DNA from: Marivirga arenosa
Lineage (GTDB): Bacteria > Bacteroidota > Bacteroidia > Cytophagales > Cyclobacteriaceae
Length of the DNA stretch: 64,000 bases
Assembly: GCF_030503895.2 (NCBI RefSeq)
Contig: NZ_CP129970.2
Location: 310,001-374,000 of the forward strand
Direction of reading: 5' to 3'
This document shows positions 8,949 through 17,893 of this stretch, one piece after another. The position numbers and the translations under genes were made by a program. Each line of letters starts with the position of its first letter. The first letter of the stretch is position 1. The notes below the pieces were generated by a model. That model saw only the letters and a program-made list of their open reading frames with translations. It made no database searches and was not told the DNA's origin.

Positions 8949-10358
8949 ATGAAAGTCGAACAAATTTACACCGGATGTCTAGCACATGCAGCCTACTATA
9001 TAGAAAACAATGGAGAAGCTGCAATCTTTGATCCTTTAAGAGAAGTGCAACCTTATATTGACAGAGCAAATAAGGATAAAGCAAAAATTAAATACGTATT
9101 TGAAACTCATTTTCATGCAGATTTTGTGAGTGGTCACTTAGATTTGGCAAAGAAAACTGGAGCTAAAATTGTTTATGGTCCTACTGCAAAACCAGAATTT
9201 GAAGCAATTGTAGCAGCCGACAATGATTTATTTACTGTAGGTAATTATAAAGTGAAAGTATTACATACTCCAGGTCATACAATGGAAAGTACTACTTATC
9301 TATTAATTGATGAAAAAGGTAGAGATCACGGTATCATTACTGGTGACACCTTATTTATTGGCGATGTAGGTAGACCAGATTTAGCACAGCATGTAATTGA
9401 AGATTTAACAGAAGAAAAACTAGCAGGCTTACTATATGATTCTCTTCATAATAAAATCTTACCATTGGACGATAAGTTAATAGTTTATCCTAATCATGGG
9501 GCGGGTAGTGCTTGCGGTAAAATGATGAGTAAAGAAACAACAGACACATTAGGTCATCAGAAAGAAACAAATTATGCCCTACAATCGATGAGCAAGGAAG
9601 AGTTTATAGAAAAACTATTGACTGGCCTGACCGCTCCTCCAGGCTATTTTCCAAAAAACGTTTTGATGAATATCAAAGGATATGAAAGCATTGATACGGT
9701 AATGGAAAAAGCTAAACATCCTCTCAGCCCAGGGGCTTTTGAAGCAGCTGCAAATGAAACCGGAGCATTAGTTTTGGACACAAGAGATGCTGAAGAATTT
9801 GCAAAAGGCTTTATACCTAACAGCATAAATATAGGTTTAGATGGAAACTTTGCTATGTGGGTAGGTGAAATGATTCCTGATATCAAACAAAAAATTCTTT
9901 TAGTGACGGAAGAAGGCAAAGAAGAGGAAGCCATGATCAGATTATCTAGAGTGGGATATGACAATACTATTGGCTATTTAGACAGAGGCTTTAACAATTG
10001 GAAGTACGCACATAAAGAAATAGATACTATTCATAGAATTGATGCTAAAGATTTAGCAGGAAGAATGAATAATTCACCGATTATTTTTGATGTAAGAAAG
10101 AAAAGTGAATTTGATTCAGAACATATAATTGGAGCTGAAAACATCCCTTTAAATCAAATTAATCAGCATTTAGCAGAAATCCCTAAAGATCAAGAATTTA
10201 TTTTGCATTGTGAAGGAGGATATAGAAGTATGCTTGCGGCCTCTATACTGAAAGCAAGAGGTTATGATAATTTTGAAGATGTAAGGGGAGGCTTTAAAGC
10301 TATTAAGGAAACAGAAATACCTGTATCTGAATATATATGCCCAACTACACTTTTATAA
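8949..10358 (+). CDS. Persulfide dioxygenase-like MBL hydrolase fused to two rhodanese domains
   Basis: 469 residues. Residues 1-230 are an ETHE1-type persulfide dioxygenase: THFHADFVSGH supplies H54, H56 and D58, followed by HTPGHTMEST and GDTLFIGDVGRPDL. Two rhodanese domains follow (about 260-355 and 365-465). The first has VTEEGKEEE where a catalytic Cys loop should be, so it appears inactive. The second has the intact loop HCEGGYRS with C421. Known: related fusions such as staphylococcal CstB oxidise low-molecular-weight persulfides and move sulfane sulfur to sulfite, giving thiosulfate. Role here: cytosolic sulfide/persulfide detoxification. It is a single gene ending at a terminator shared with the convergent LytTR gene. 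No Cst-type repressor gene is adjacent. Confidence 0.92.
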   Translation: MKVEQIYTGCLAHAAYYIENNGEAAIFDPLREVQPYIDRANKDKAKIKYVFETHFHADFVSGHLDLAKKTGAKIVYGPTAKPEFEAIVAADNDLFTVGNYKVKVLHTPGHTMESTTYLLIDEKGRDHGIITGDTLFIGDVGRPDLAQHVIEDLTEEKLAGLLYDSLHNKILPLDDKLIVYPNHGAGSACGKMMSKETTDTLGHQKETNYALQSMSKEEFIEKLLTGLTAPPGYFPKNVLMNIKGYESIDTVMEKAKHPLSPGAFEAAANETGALVLDTRDAEEFAKGFIPNSINIGLDGNFAMWVGEMIPDIKQKILLVTEEGKEEEAMIRLSRVGYDNTIGYLDRGFNNWKYAHKEIDTIHRIDAKDLAGRMNNSPIIFDVRKKSEFDSEHIIGAENIPLNQINQHLAEIPKDQEFILHCEGGYRSMLAASILKARGYDNFEDVRGGFKAIKETEIPVSEYICPTTLL

Positions 10359-10381
10359 GTTTAATTCTATTCTAATCAGAA

Positions 10382-10411
10382 AGGCCATGTATATAAACAT
10401 GGCCTCTTTTA
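10382..10411. terminator. Terminator between convergent genes
   Basis: A 9-bp perfect stem (10382-10390 with 10397-10405) with a 6-base loop is followed by a T-rich tail on the plus strand. It ends transcription of the persulfide dioxygenase gene and overlaps the stop of the convergent LytTR gene. Confidence 0.85.
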
Positions 10412-11143
10412 TAACCCTAAAGCATTTTTTAGTTTTGGGTAACCCGTTTTACTGACTGGAATTTGCTCACCTGATTTTAAAATCACGATATAACTATCCT
10501 TTTTATAATGCTCAATTTTAGTGATTTCAGCTACCTTTACAATATAAGAGCGATGAACTCGAACAAAGACTTTATGATCAAGACTATTCTCAAAATAGCT
10601 TAAGGTCTTATTTTTTAAAAACTTCCCGTCTTTAGTGTAAATGTTTACATAGTCATCATTAGCCTCCAAAAATATTAACTCCTCAACAGGAATGATTTTA
10701 ATATCATTTTTTTCCTTTAGCACTATTCGATTAAGGAATTCTTTCTGGAGTAGATTTTCATCCTCTATCAGCTTAGAAATATTTTTTGCGTGATTCGCTT
10801 CTTTATACTTATTTAATGCAGTATCAAAACGGTCTTGTGAAAATGGTTTTAATAAATAATCAACGGCATGAACTTCAAAGGCTTTTAAAGCATACTCATC
10901 AAAGGCTGTAGTGAAAATTACTGAAGGAACTTCATCTAGTAATTCAAGCATCTCAAAACCATTAATTTTTGGCATTTGAACATCCAAAAATATTAAATCT
11001 GGATTGTATTCATGAATGGCTTTTATTCCTTCAAAACCATTATTACAGGTTTTTACTATTTCAAAATCAGTATGCTTTTGTAGATATTCCTCTACAAGGC
11101 TAACTGCAAGTGGTTCATCATCAATAATTATGGTTCTTTTCAT
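10409..11143 (-). CDS. LytTR-family DNA-binding response regulator
   Basis: 244 residues. The receiver domain (about 3-120) has the acidic pair in IIIDDEP, the phospho-acceptor D54 in LIFLDVQMP, the Thr/Ala switch in VIFTTAFDEYA and Lys in DYLLKPF. The LytTR domain (about 140-244) contains KIIPVEELIFLEANDDYVNI and the FVRVHRSYIV motif. It binds direct repeats upstream of target promoters. Its start overlaps the kinase stop by 4 nt (ATGA type), so the two form a coupled two-component pair. The third operon member is a LiaF-like protein, which points to envelope monitoring. Target genes cannot be read from the window. Confidence 0.95.
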   Translation of the reverse strand: MKRTIIIDDEPLAVSLVEEYLQKHTDFEIVKTCNNGFEGIKAIHEYNPDLIFLDVQMPKINGFEMLELLDEVPSVIFTTAFDEYALKAFEVHAVDYLLKPFSQDRFDTALNKYKEANHAKNISKLIEDENLLQKEFLNRIVLKEKNDIKIIPVEELIFLEANDDYVNIYTKDGKFLKNKTLSYFENSLDHKVFVRVHRSYIVKVAEITKIEHYKKDSYIVILKSGEQIPVSKTGYPKLKNALGL

Positions 11144-12180
11144 TTTTGTTGAGGGATAGTTAAATCTACCATAAAGGTCTGATCTTGATCTGTAATTTTT
11201 AATAAATCATATCTTCCAAAAATAAGGAAAAGTCTTCTATTAACTGCATCAAGTCCAAATCCACTTCCTTTTGCCTGTCCAACTTTTGAATCATATGGAT
11301 TTGTAATCCTTACTCTTAAATTATTTTGATACTGATCAAATAAAACATTGATTTCAACATCATTTTCTAGAGTATACAAACTATGCTTAATAGCATTTTC
11401 TAATATAGGCTGAATCAATAAATGAGGAAGTTTCATTTCCATAAGCTCATCATTGAATTGAAACTTTATTGCTAACCTATGACCAAAGCGGACATTTTCT
11501 ATATCAGTGAATAATTTTAAAAATTTCAATTCCTCTTCCGCAGTAATCCAATTATTGGCTTCTTTCTTAATTGTGTTTCGCAAAAAGTCAGAAAGCTGTA
11601 AAGTCATTTCTCGCGCCTTTTCTGGTTTTTGGTTAATTAAGGCACTAATAGAATTCAAACTATTGAACAAAAAATGAGGCTGTAATTGCTGTTTTAGCTG
11701 ATATAATTCTGATTCTTTCGCTAATTGCTGAATCTTATTTTCTCTTTCTTCTATCTCTTTCTGTTCTTTTATTTTAGCATTTATGTTAATTAAAACTGTG
11801 TAAAAAACTAAAATTATAGAAATTATAAAGGCTCTTAAAACAAATACTTGATCCAAAAAATCCTGATTTATTTCTGAAGAAATAGCAAGTTTTTGAAGTA
11901 TGAAATCTCCCAAAAACAATATAGCAATAGAAATTACAAGTGGAATAATGTAAACTAATATGCGGTTTTTAGCTGTAGGTATATAGTTCTTAAATACATT
12001 TTCCAAAATGATAAATGCTGAAAAAAGCAATAAACTGAATATGGAATTATCTATTAAAGATGCCCATACACTTTGCCCATAATACATAAAAAGTAATGTG
12101 CAAAGTGACAACAATAATAGAAATATGATAATTAGTTTAAGCCATGCATTATTCCGCTGATGAAGAAAACTAATTATCAT
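11140..12180 (-). CDS. LytS-type sensor histidine kinase
   Basis: 346 residues. Four hydrophobic segments cover about 14-35, 44-61, 75-95 and 110-132, with no sizeable extracytoplasmic domain, so it probably senses within the membrane or through a partner. A short coiled coil (135-165) leads to the His_kinase domain with H169 in QLQPHFLFNSLNSI. The HATPase part has PILENAIKHSL and GSGFGLDAVNRRL. This is the YehU/LytS class that pairs with LytTR regulators. It lies 7 bases downstream of the LiaF-like gene and overlaps its response-regulator gene by 4 nt. By analogy with Lia systems, the LiaF-like protein may modulate this kinase; that is inference. Confidence 0.93.
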   Translation of the reverse strand: MIISFLHQRNNAWLKLIIIFLLLLSLCTLLFMYYGQSVWASLIDNSIFSLLLFSAFIILENVFKNYIPTAKNRILVYIIPLVISIAILFLGDFILQKLAISSEINQDFLDQVFVLRAFIISIILVFYTVLININAKIKEQKEIEERENKIQQLAKESELYQLKQQLQPHFLFNSLNSISALINQKPEKAREMTLQLSDFLRNTIKKEANNWITAEEELKFLKLFTDIENVRFGHRLAIKFQFNDELMEMKLPHLLIQPILENAIKHSLYTLENDVEINVLFDQYQNNLRVRITNPYDSKVGQAKGSGFGLDAVNRRLFLIFGRYDLLKITDQDQTFMVDLTIPQQK

Positions 12181-12187
12181 AATTTAT

Positions 12188-12922
12188 TTAATAAGATTTA
12201 AATTGGAGTCCGCCAAAACTAACTGAGCCCTTAATATAAAGTGTTTTTTTATCACTTTCATTAATAGAAGGAAACGCTCTTTTATCTTCTATGCCAGAAA
12301 AGACATTACTTACATCTGCTTGAACTTCCCAATGAGGTGGAATAATTAATTTTAAACCTCCAAAAATAACTTCAACATCTAAGACCGCTTTATCCTTTAT
12401 TTCAGCCTTCGACAGATCAATATCTGCACCTCCAAAAGCTGTGGTAATTTTACCACCTTTAAAGTTTTTAGTGATTAATCTTCTTTGTAATCCTGCAAAT
12501 ACTGATTCAGCCTTTATATAATCACTATTCACTATCTCTGGATCTGATGATTCAAAGCTTTTTTTTTCTTCATCAGAGAATTCATCCAAAGAACCTTTAG
12601 ATCGCCTATTCAAAATCAAATACAGACCAACTGCTATTATCCCAATTGGTAATATAAATTCATAATATTCATCAGGTATCCAATTTTCTCTTCTGAGATA
12701 AAAGAAGGTTCCAAAGAGGATTAAAAATAAACCAAATAAATTCTTTCCCTCATGCCGTATTAGTAAAAATACACCAAAGCCAATCATGATAAACGGCCAA
12801 CTAAAGACCCAGCTAAAGCTAATAATATCAAGTCTATCTAATAATAAAACACTACCAATGAAGAGTAGAATAAAACCAAAGGAGAAGTTATTCTTTCCTG
12901 AATACCGATTTCTATTTTCCAT
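12188..12922 (-). CDS. LiaF-like transmembrane protein (LiaI/LiaF domain plus C-terminal beta domain)
   Basis: 244 residues. The first ~105 carry four hydrophobic segments of the LiaI-LiaF-like transmembrane domain (for example FGFILLFIGSVLLLDRLDII). An acidic linker is followed by a C-terminal beta domain of the cell-wall-active antibiotic response type: GGKITTAFGGADIDLSKAEI, EVIFGGLKLIIPPHWEV, and a closing VSFGGLQFKSY. Known: LiaF inhibits the LiaS kinase in Firmicutes. It is the first gene of a three-gene minus-strand operon with the kinase and LytTR regulator, which suggests a regulatory or sensing partner. The kinase here is LytS-type rather than LiaS-type, so the mechanism is only an analogy. 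Confidence 0.88.
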   Translation of the reverse strand: MENRNRYSGKNNFSFGFILLFIGSVLLLDRLDIISFSWVFSWPFIMIGFGVFLLIRHEGKNLFGLFLILFGTFFYLRRENWIPDEYYEFILPIGIIAVGLYLILNRRSKGSLDEFSDEEKKSFESSDPEIVNSDYIKAESVFAGLQRRLITKNFKGGKITTAFGGADIDLSKAEIKDKAVLDVEVIFGGLKLIIPPHWEVQADVSNVFSGIEDKRAFPSINESDKKTLYIKGSVSFGGLQFKSY

Positions 12923-13041
12923 CTATATTAAGATTTAAGTTCGATACAATAATAGAGTAAATGATTACTTATTGTAAATCATTCTAGGCTGTAGCATGAA
13001 AAAACTAGGTGAATAGCGGAATTCATCCGGTGAAATTGCCA

Positions 13042-13077
13042 CAAAAAAAAGAGCATCAGATTATCTAATGCTCTTTT
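13042..13077 (-). terminator. Terminator after S41 protease gene
   Basis: A 10-bp stem (13047-13056 with 13068-13077) lies just past the stop of the minus-strand protease gene. Read on the minus strand it is followed by a T run (complement of the A run at 13042-13050). Confidence 0.85.
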
Positions 13078-13097
13078 GTTGAATTTAAATATGCTTA

Positions 13098-16000
13098 TCA
13101 ATCTTTATCCCAGCCTTCTGGTCGTTTCCATCTAACCGGTGCTTCCGGTTCTGCCTTCATATTAAACTCTTCCGTTTCCAATAGTTTTAATGCTTGCTCC
13201 ACTGCTTTTTCTAATTGTGCATCTCTACCTTCTAATGCCATTTTAGGGTCGTCAATCACTTCAACATCTGGAGCTATTCCTTCGCCTTCTACTGCCCATT
13301 CTCCATCAGTATCATAAAAACCTCCTCTTGGCGCTACCATTCTACCTCCATCAATAAATCGAGGTGTATCCCATGTCCCTACTAATCCTCCCCATGTGCG
13401 AGTTCCAACCAATGGACCAATGTCTTTTTTCTTAAACATATAAGGAAGTAAATCACCACCTGAGCCTGCTCTTTCATTAATAATCATCACCTTAGGTCCC
13501 CAAATACCTGCAATTGGTGAAGTCCATGGACGATTATCTCCTGCTTTACTATTAAAATAACCAATAGGTTCTCTAGTTAAGATATCAATCATATAATCTG
13601 CAGCAGAACCTCCTCCATTATTTCTTTCATCTAAGACTACTCCTTTTTTGTCTTGCTGAGCAAAATAATATCTGTTAAAACTAGTAAATCCAGGACCGCT
13701 CGTATTTGGAATATATACATACGCCAGTTTCCCATTTGACATTTCATCTACTTTTCTTCTATTCCCCTCAACCCAATCAATATATCTTAATCTATATTCA
13801 CTAGATACTGGTTTCACATATACTCTCCTAGCGCCTGACATTGAAGCATTATCATTTACCATTAAAGAAATCACTCTACCAGAAGTCTGAGCAAAAAGAT
13901 CATAAATATTATCATTCGCTGTTAACTTTCTACCGTTCACTTCCACTATATAATCTCCTTCATTAACATTTTGACCTGTCAACCCAAGAGGCGATTCGAT
14001 ATCAGGATTCCAATGTTCTCCATCATATATTTTTTTAATGCGATAATATCCATTTGCTATTTCATAATCAGCTCCGAGTAGTCCAACAGGTATTCTGTCT
14101 AAATCTGGCATATCACCCCCTGAAACATAGGAATGACCAATAGCAACTTCACCACTCAAAATATCAACTAAATAATTTAAATCTGTTCTATGATTAACAT
14201 ATTTAACCCATGGTTGATACCAACTATATACTTTATCCCAAGGTGCACCATGGACATTATCTACATACAAGAAGTCACGCATAAATCTCCATCCTTCTTT
14301 GAAAATTTGTGCATATTCTTCTTTAGGATTGACTTTCATAGACGCAGATACTGAAATTTTATCATCTTGTTTAGCCTTTCCTTTAGTTGAAGTAATACTC
14401 CAGCTACCATTTTGCTGAAATAAGGTATGCTTACCATCTTTTGATAATACCATCTGGCTTATTCCCTCAGCAAAATCATCTGCTTTTTCCTTTTTCACAT
14501 CATAGCTATGTACCTTTAACCCACGTTGATTAGGAATAGACTCCGCTATATATAAGCTGTGAGCCTGAGCAGATTTAATAAATTGATAATTACGAGCATC
14601 TAATTTTAAGGCGACAACTCTTTCTTGAATAGTATTAAAATCTATTTGAATGGCTTTTGATTCATCCTTGTCTTCTTTATCATCCTTTTCATCTGTTGAA
14701 GCTTTAGCATCCTCTTCATCGCTTTCAGGAAGATTAGGTGCTGTCCCATTTGCGGAAAGTACTACAGCATAAAGGCTTCTTGTAATAGATGGGTCATAAG
14801 AACTCATATCTAACCAGCCAGAATTTAGACCGTAATCTGAGCTTGCTAAGAAATAAAGATAATCTCCAGATTGATCCCATACAGGTGAGGTTGCATCTGC
14901 TAAAGGATCCGAAACCTGTGTTGCTTTACCAGTTTGAATATCATAAATAAAAATCGCTTTAAAATGACTATCCTGCTGCTTTTCATAAGCAATGTACCTA
15001 CTGTCAGGAGACCAATTAGGATTCATTGTCCTATTAGGATGAGCATATCCATCTGTATCTACTTTCTTAACAGCTCCATTTTCTATATTGATATACCATA
15101 AGTTATAATCGGTATCGGTATAACTAATATACTTTCCATCCGGAGACCAGTCGGGTGTGAAATAGAATGTTGGATTCTTTAAAGGATACGATTTCTTATT
15201 CTCTCCAAATTGAGAAGCTACTAACAATTGATATTCTCCGCTTTCATCTGAAAACCATGCGATTTTATCTCCTTTTGGCGACCAAATAGGAAATCTATCA
15301 GCAACACCACTGCTTTGTGTGATGTTTCTCCAACTCCCCTCCTCTTTAGGAAATGTAAAAATATCACCTCTATATTCGAATATCGCTCTCTTTCCATTAG
15401 GCGATAAATTCGGATTTGTAACATTATTCGCATTTACATCTTCCCATCTTTCACGGCTGAAATTTAAATCTCCTGCTACATTGATTTCCAACTGTTTTGT
15501 GCTTTTATCAGAAGTATTGAGTAAATGAATATATCCACCTTGTTCGTACACAATCTGATCTCCAAAAGCATCTAAACTTTTAATATCAAATTTCTTATGA
15601 AATGTAATTTGTTCTTCTTCCTGAGAGGAAATATCAAAACTCCAAATGTTACTAACGTAATCTCTTTCAGATAGATAATACACTTTATTTCCTACCCAAA
15701 CTGGATCCAAATGTCTTTCTTTATCTTTTTGGGGTGTTCGTACTAATTCTTTTGATTCCAAATTCAGAATCCAAATAGGCATTGCCTGGCCACCACGATA
15801 ATTCCTCCACTCTGGATCCCAAGAAGTTATTGGAGTATAGGCTAAATGCTTTCCATCAGCTGATACTTCTCCATATGCAGCTCTTATATCAATTAAGGGT
15901 TGAGGAAAGCTACCTTCTGCTTTTACAGTATATAATTGTGATGTTTTAGTAGGATGCGCCTGTCTTCCAGTTCTAAATATTATGTCCCCTTCTGCTGACC

Positions 16001-16334
16001 AGCCTTGAACATAATCAGAATCAGGGTGGAAAGTTAGTCTTTTAGGAGAACCTCCGTCAGCAGGCATCACATATACATCAGTATTACCATCATATTGGGC
16101 GCTAAATGCAATCCACTTTCCATCATCAGAAAAATGAGGGGATGATTCATAACCTTCATTGGTGGTTAATCTGATGGCATCTCCACCTGATATTGGAGCT
16201 TTCCAAAGATCATTGGCGTAAACAAATACTACATGTTCGTTGGAAATAGTGGGTTGCCTTAACAACATTGTACCTTGGCTAAAGCCATGATAGGTAATTA
16301 AAGCTAGCGCTAGAATTAATGTAAGTTTCTTCAT
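13098..16334 (-). CDS. Tricorn-like S41 family peptidase with beta-propeller
   Basis: About 1078 residues from the chosen start MKKLTLILALALITYHGFSQ, a clear signal peptide. An in-frame ATG 27 bases upstream (16361) would put a charged extension in front of it and is less likely. Order: a WD40-like/PD40 propeller (about 30-540, repeats such as SPHFSDDGKWIAFSAQYDGN and NPNWSPDSRYIAYEKQ), an acidic Asp/Glu/Lys-rich linker, a tricorn C1 region, a PDZ domain (GLTGQNVNEGDYIVEVNGR), and the S41 core with the nucleophile serine about residue 958 in NERAGSGGDLLP. Known: tricorn-type proteases degrade oligopeptides. With a signal peptide this one acts in the periplasm or at the outer membrane. It is monocistronic. 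Confidence 0.93.
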   Translation of the reverse strand: MKKLTLILALALITYHGFSQGTMLLRQPTISNEHVVFVYANDLWKAPISGGDAIRLTTNEGYESSPHFSDDGKWIAFSAQYDGNTDVYVMPADGGSPKRLTFHPDSDYVQGWSAEGDIIFRTGRQAHPTKTSQLYTVKAEGSFPQPLIDIRAAYGEVSADGKHLAYTPITSWDPEWRNYRGGQAMPIWILNLESKELVRTPQKDKERHLDPVWVGNKVYYLSERDYVSNIWSFDISSQEEEQITFHKKFDIKSLDAFGDQIVYEQGGYIHLLNTSDKSTKQLEINVAGDLNFSRERWEDVNANNVTNPNLSPNGKRAIFEYRGDIFTFPKEEGSWRNITQSSGVADRFPIWSPKGDKIAWFSDESGEYQLLVASQFGENKKSYPLKNPTFYFTPDWSPDGKYISYTDTDYNLWYINIENGAVKKVDTDGYAHPNRTMNPNWSPDSRYIAYEKQQDSHFKAIFIYDIQTGKATQVSDPLADATSPVWDQSGDYLYFLASSDYGLNSGWLDMSSYDPSITRSLYAVVLSANGTAPNLPESDEEDAKASTDEKDDKEDKDESKAIQIDFNTIQERVVALKLDARNYQFIKSAQAHSLYIAESIPNQRGLKVHSYDVKKEKADDFAEGISQMVLSKDGKHTLFQQNGSWSITSTKGKAKQDDKISVSASMKVNPKEEYAQIFKEGWRFMRDFLYVDNVHGAPWDKVYSWYQPWVKYVNHRTDLNYLVDILSGEVAIGHSYVSGGDMPDLDRIPVGLLGADYEIANGYYRIKKIYDGEHWNPDIESPLGLTGQNVNEGDYIVEVNGRKLTANDNIYDLFAQTSGRVISLMVNDNASMSGARRVYVKPVSSEYRLRYIDWVEGNRRKVDEMSNGKLAYVYIPNTSGPGFTSFNRYYFAQQDKKGVVLDERNNGGGSAADYMIDILTREPIGYFNSKAGDNRPWTSPIAGIWGPKVMIINERAGSGGDLLPYMFKKKDIGPLVGTRTWGGLVGTWDTPRFIDGGRMVAPRGGFYDTDGEWAVEGEGIAPDVEVIDDPKMALEGRDAQLEKAVEQALKLLETEEFNMKAEPEAPVRWKRPEGWDKD

Positions 16335-16644
16335 AGTGAGAAATTTTAATTTTGATATCAATCTAATTAATTCATATCAAAATATATATTAGAATTACAT
16401 GAATGACTTATAAAGATTAAAACCGGAGAATAAAAATCCGTCCTAAATCACCTTGATGATAAAAGTTAATAAAAAAAAATTGTGTCAATACAATATTCAA
16501 AATAGGCCTATAAACCAAATAAGAAAGCTTTTTGAACGATTACATTTAATTATCATGTAAAAAAACACTAAATTTCTAAAAATTATCAACTACCCACGCA
16601 ACCGATCATAACTTACTTGCATCTTCTAGATGTAACCAGCAATA
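16335..16644. other. Divergent intergenic region between S41 protease and ECF sigma operon
   Basis: 310 bases, strongly AT-rich, with no credible coding frame. It must hold both divergent promoters. A TTACTTGCA element at 16613-16621 is a partial match to the Bacteroidota -7 box for the sigma gene. I see no further structured element. Confidence 0.4.
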
Positions 16645-17223
16645 ATGAAAGTGTTTATCAACAAATCTAAAACGGAAGAAGACTTAATAGCAGGCTGTAT
16701 TAAGCAGAAAGCAAGTGCTCAGAAAGCCTTGTTTGATAAATATTCCGGAAGGATGTTAAGCCTTTGCAGAAGGTATGTAAAAGACATGCTTGAAGCTGAA
16801 GGTGTGATGATCACAGCTTTCACCAAAATATTTGAAAGAATAAATCAATATACAGGTGAAGGCAATTTTGAAGGCTGGATGAAACGCATCATGGTAAATG
16901 AATCGCTACAGTATTTGAGAAAACATAAAAATATGCAACTCAATATGGATATAGAAGAAGCGCATCATTTACCAAATTATGACGCAATGGAAGATCATTT
17001 GCAAACTGAAGATTTAATGCAAATGATATCGGAACTACCGGTTGGGTATAGAACAGTTTTTAACCTCTATGCCATTGAAGGTTATTCTCATAAGGAGATA
17101 GCTGAACAATTAAATATTAATGAAAATACATCGAAATCTCAGTTAAGCCGAGCAAGAACATTTTTACAAAAGCGCTTAGCAGAGATGGAACAAGAAATAG
17201 CAATAGGTCATGGAAACTCATAA
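16645..17223 (+). CDS. ECF-type RNA polymerase sigma-70 factor
   Basis: 192 residues. Region 2 (about 15-85) has QKALFDKYSGRMLSLCRRYV and the -10 recognition helix GNFEGWMKRIMVNESLQYLR. Region 4 (about 125-180) has ELPVGYRTVFNLYAIEGYSH followed by the helix-turn-helix KEIAEQLNINENTSKSQLSR. It directs RNA polymerase to a specific promoter set. Its 3' end overlaps the next gene by 14 nt; that gene encodes a single-span membrane protein, the usual position and shape of an anti-sigma factor. The third gene of the operon is an outer-membrane-type protein. The operon probably regulates an envelope function and may be autoregulated. Confidence 0.94.
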   Translation: MKVFINKSKTEEDLIAGCIKQKASAQKALFDKYSGRMLSLCRRYVKDMLEAEGVMITAFTKIFERINQYTGEGNFEGWMKRIMVNESLQYLRKHKNMQLNMDIEEAHHLPNYDAMEDHLQTEDLMQMISELPVGYRTVFNLYAIEGYSHKEIAEQLNINENTSKSQLSRARTFLQKRLAEMEQEIAIGHGNS

Positions 17224-17875
17224 GATAGATCAATTATTTAAGCAAAAACTAGAGCGTCATAGCGATAGAATATCAGCTGATGCTTTTGCTAAAATACAGT
17301 CGAATTTAAAGGGGAATAAACAAAAAAAAGGATTCCCATGGATGATAGCAGCTAGTGTAAGTATACTGTTAGTTCTTTCTTTTGGAATAGTGTACAACTA
17401 TAACTCTCAACAAAATGAAAACTTTGCTAAGCTTGATTTAAATAAATCAGCAATTAATCTAGCTCAAGTTGATAAGGTAGAGGTTCCGGAATTGCAGAAA
17501 ACCACATCTACCAATACAGTTGAAGTGATAGGTAATTCTAAGAAAGTAAACAATAACCAACCTAAGCTGGAAAAGCTTGAGCTGAGAAAAGAAAAATTTA
17601 TCAGAATGGCTTCTATTGAAAAAATTGAGCCCAATAATGCTGACATCAATACAGATTTAATACCTGAGTTGAAATTATCTCCAATTAAGCATGAAAATAA
17701 AGTAATAGTTGAAATCAATTATCAATACGCAGAAAACAATAATCAGAATATAATAAGCAAGAGTAATAATAAACTTAAATCGCTGGCCAGTGAATTCAGT
17801 TTAGCAGACTTAAGAAATGCAAAAAGCGAATTATTTGCCTCAGCATTTCAACTCAATAAAAAACAAAGTAATTAA
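17210..17875 (+). CDS. Putative anti-sigma factor, single-pass membrane protein
   Basis: 221 residues. The N-terminal ~38 are cytosolic and charged (METHKIDQLFKQKLERHSDR), followed by one membrane span (about 42-64, PWMIAASVSILLVLSFGIVY) and a periplasmic part rich in Asn, Lys and Glu. No zinc-anti-sigma His/Cys motif is seen. The start overlaps the sigma-factor stop by 14 nt. The topology and position fit a membrane-bound anti-sigma factor, and similar unannotated proteins follow ECF sigma genes throughout Bacteroidota. The sequence itself is poorly conserved, so the function is inferred mainly from context. Confidence 0.65.
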   Translation: METHKIDQLFKQKLERHSDRISADAFAKIQSNLKGNKQKKGFPWMIAASVSILLVLSFGIVYNYNSQQNENFAKLDLNKSAINLAQVDKVEVPELQKTTSTNTVEVIGNSKKVNNNQPKLEKLELRKEKFIRMASIEKIEPNNADINTDLIPELKLSPIKHENKVIVEINYQYAENNNQNIISKSNNKLKSLASEFSLADLRNAKSELFASAFQLNKKQSN

Positions 17876-17893
17876 CAAAGAAACAGAACTGTC

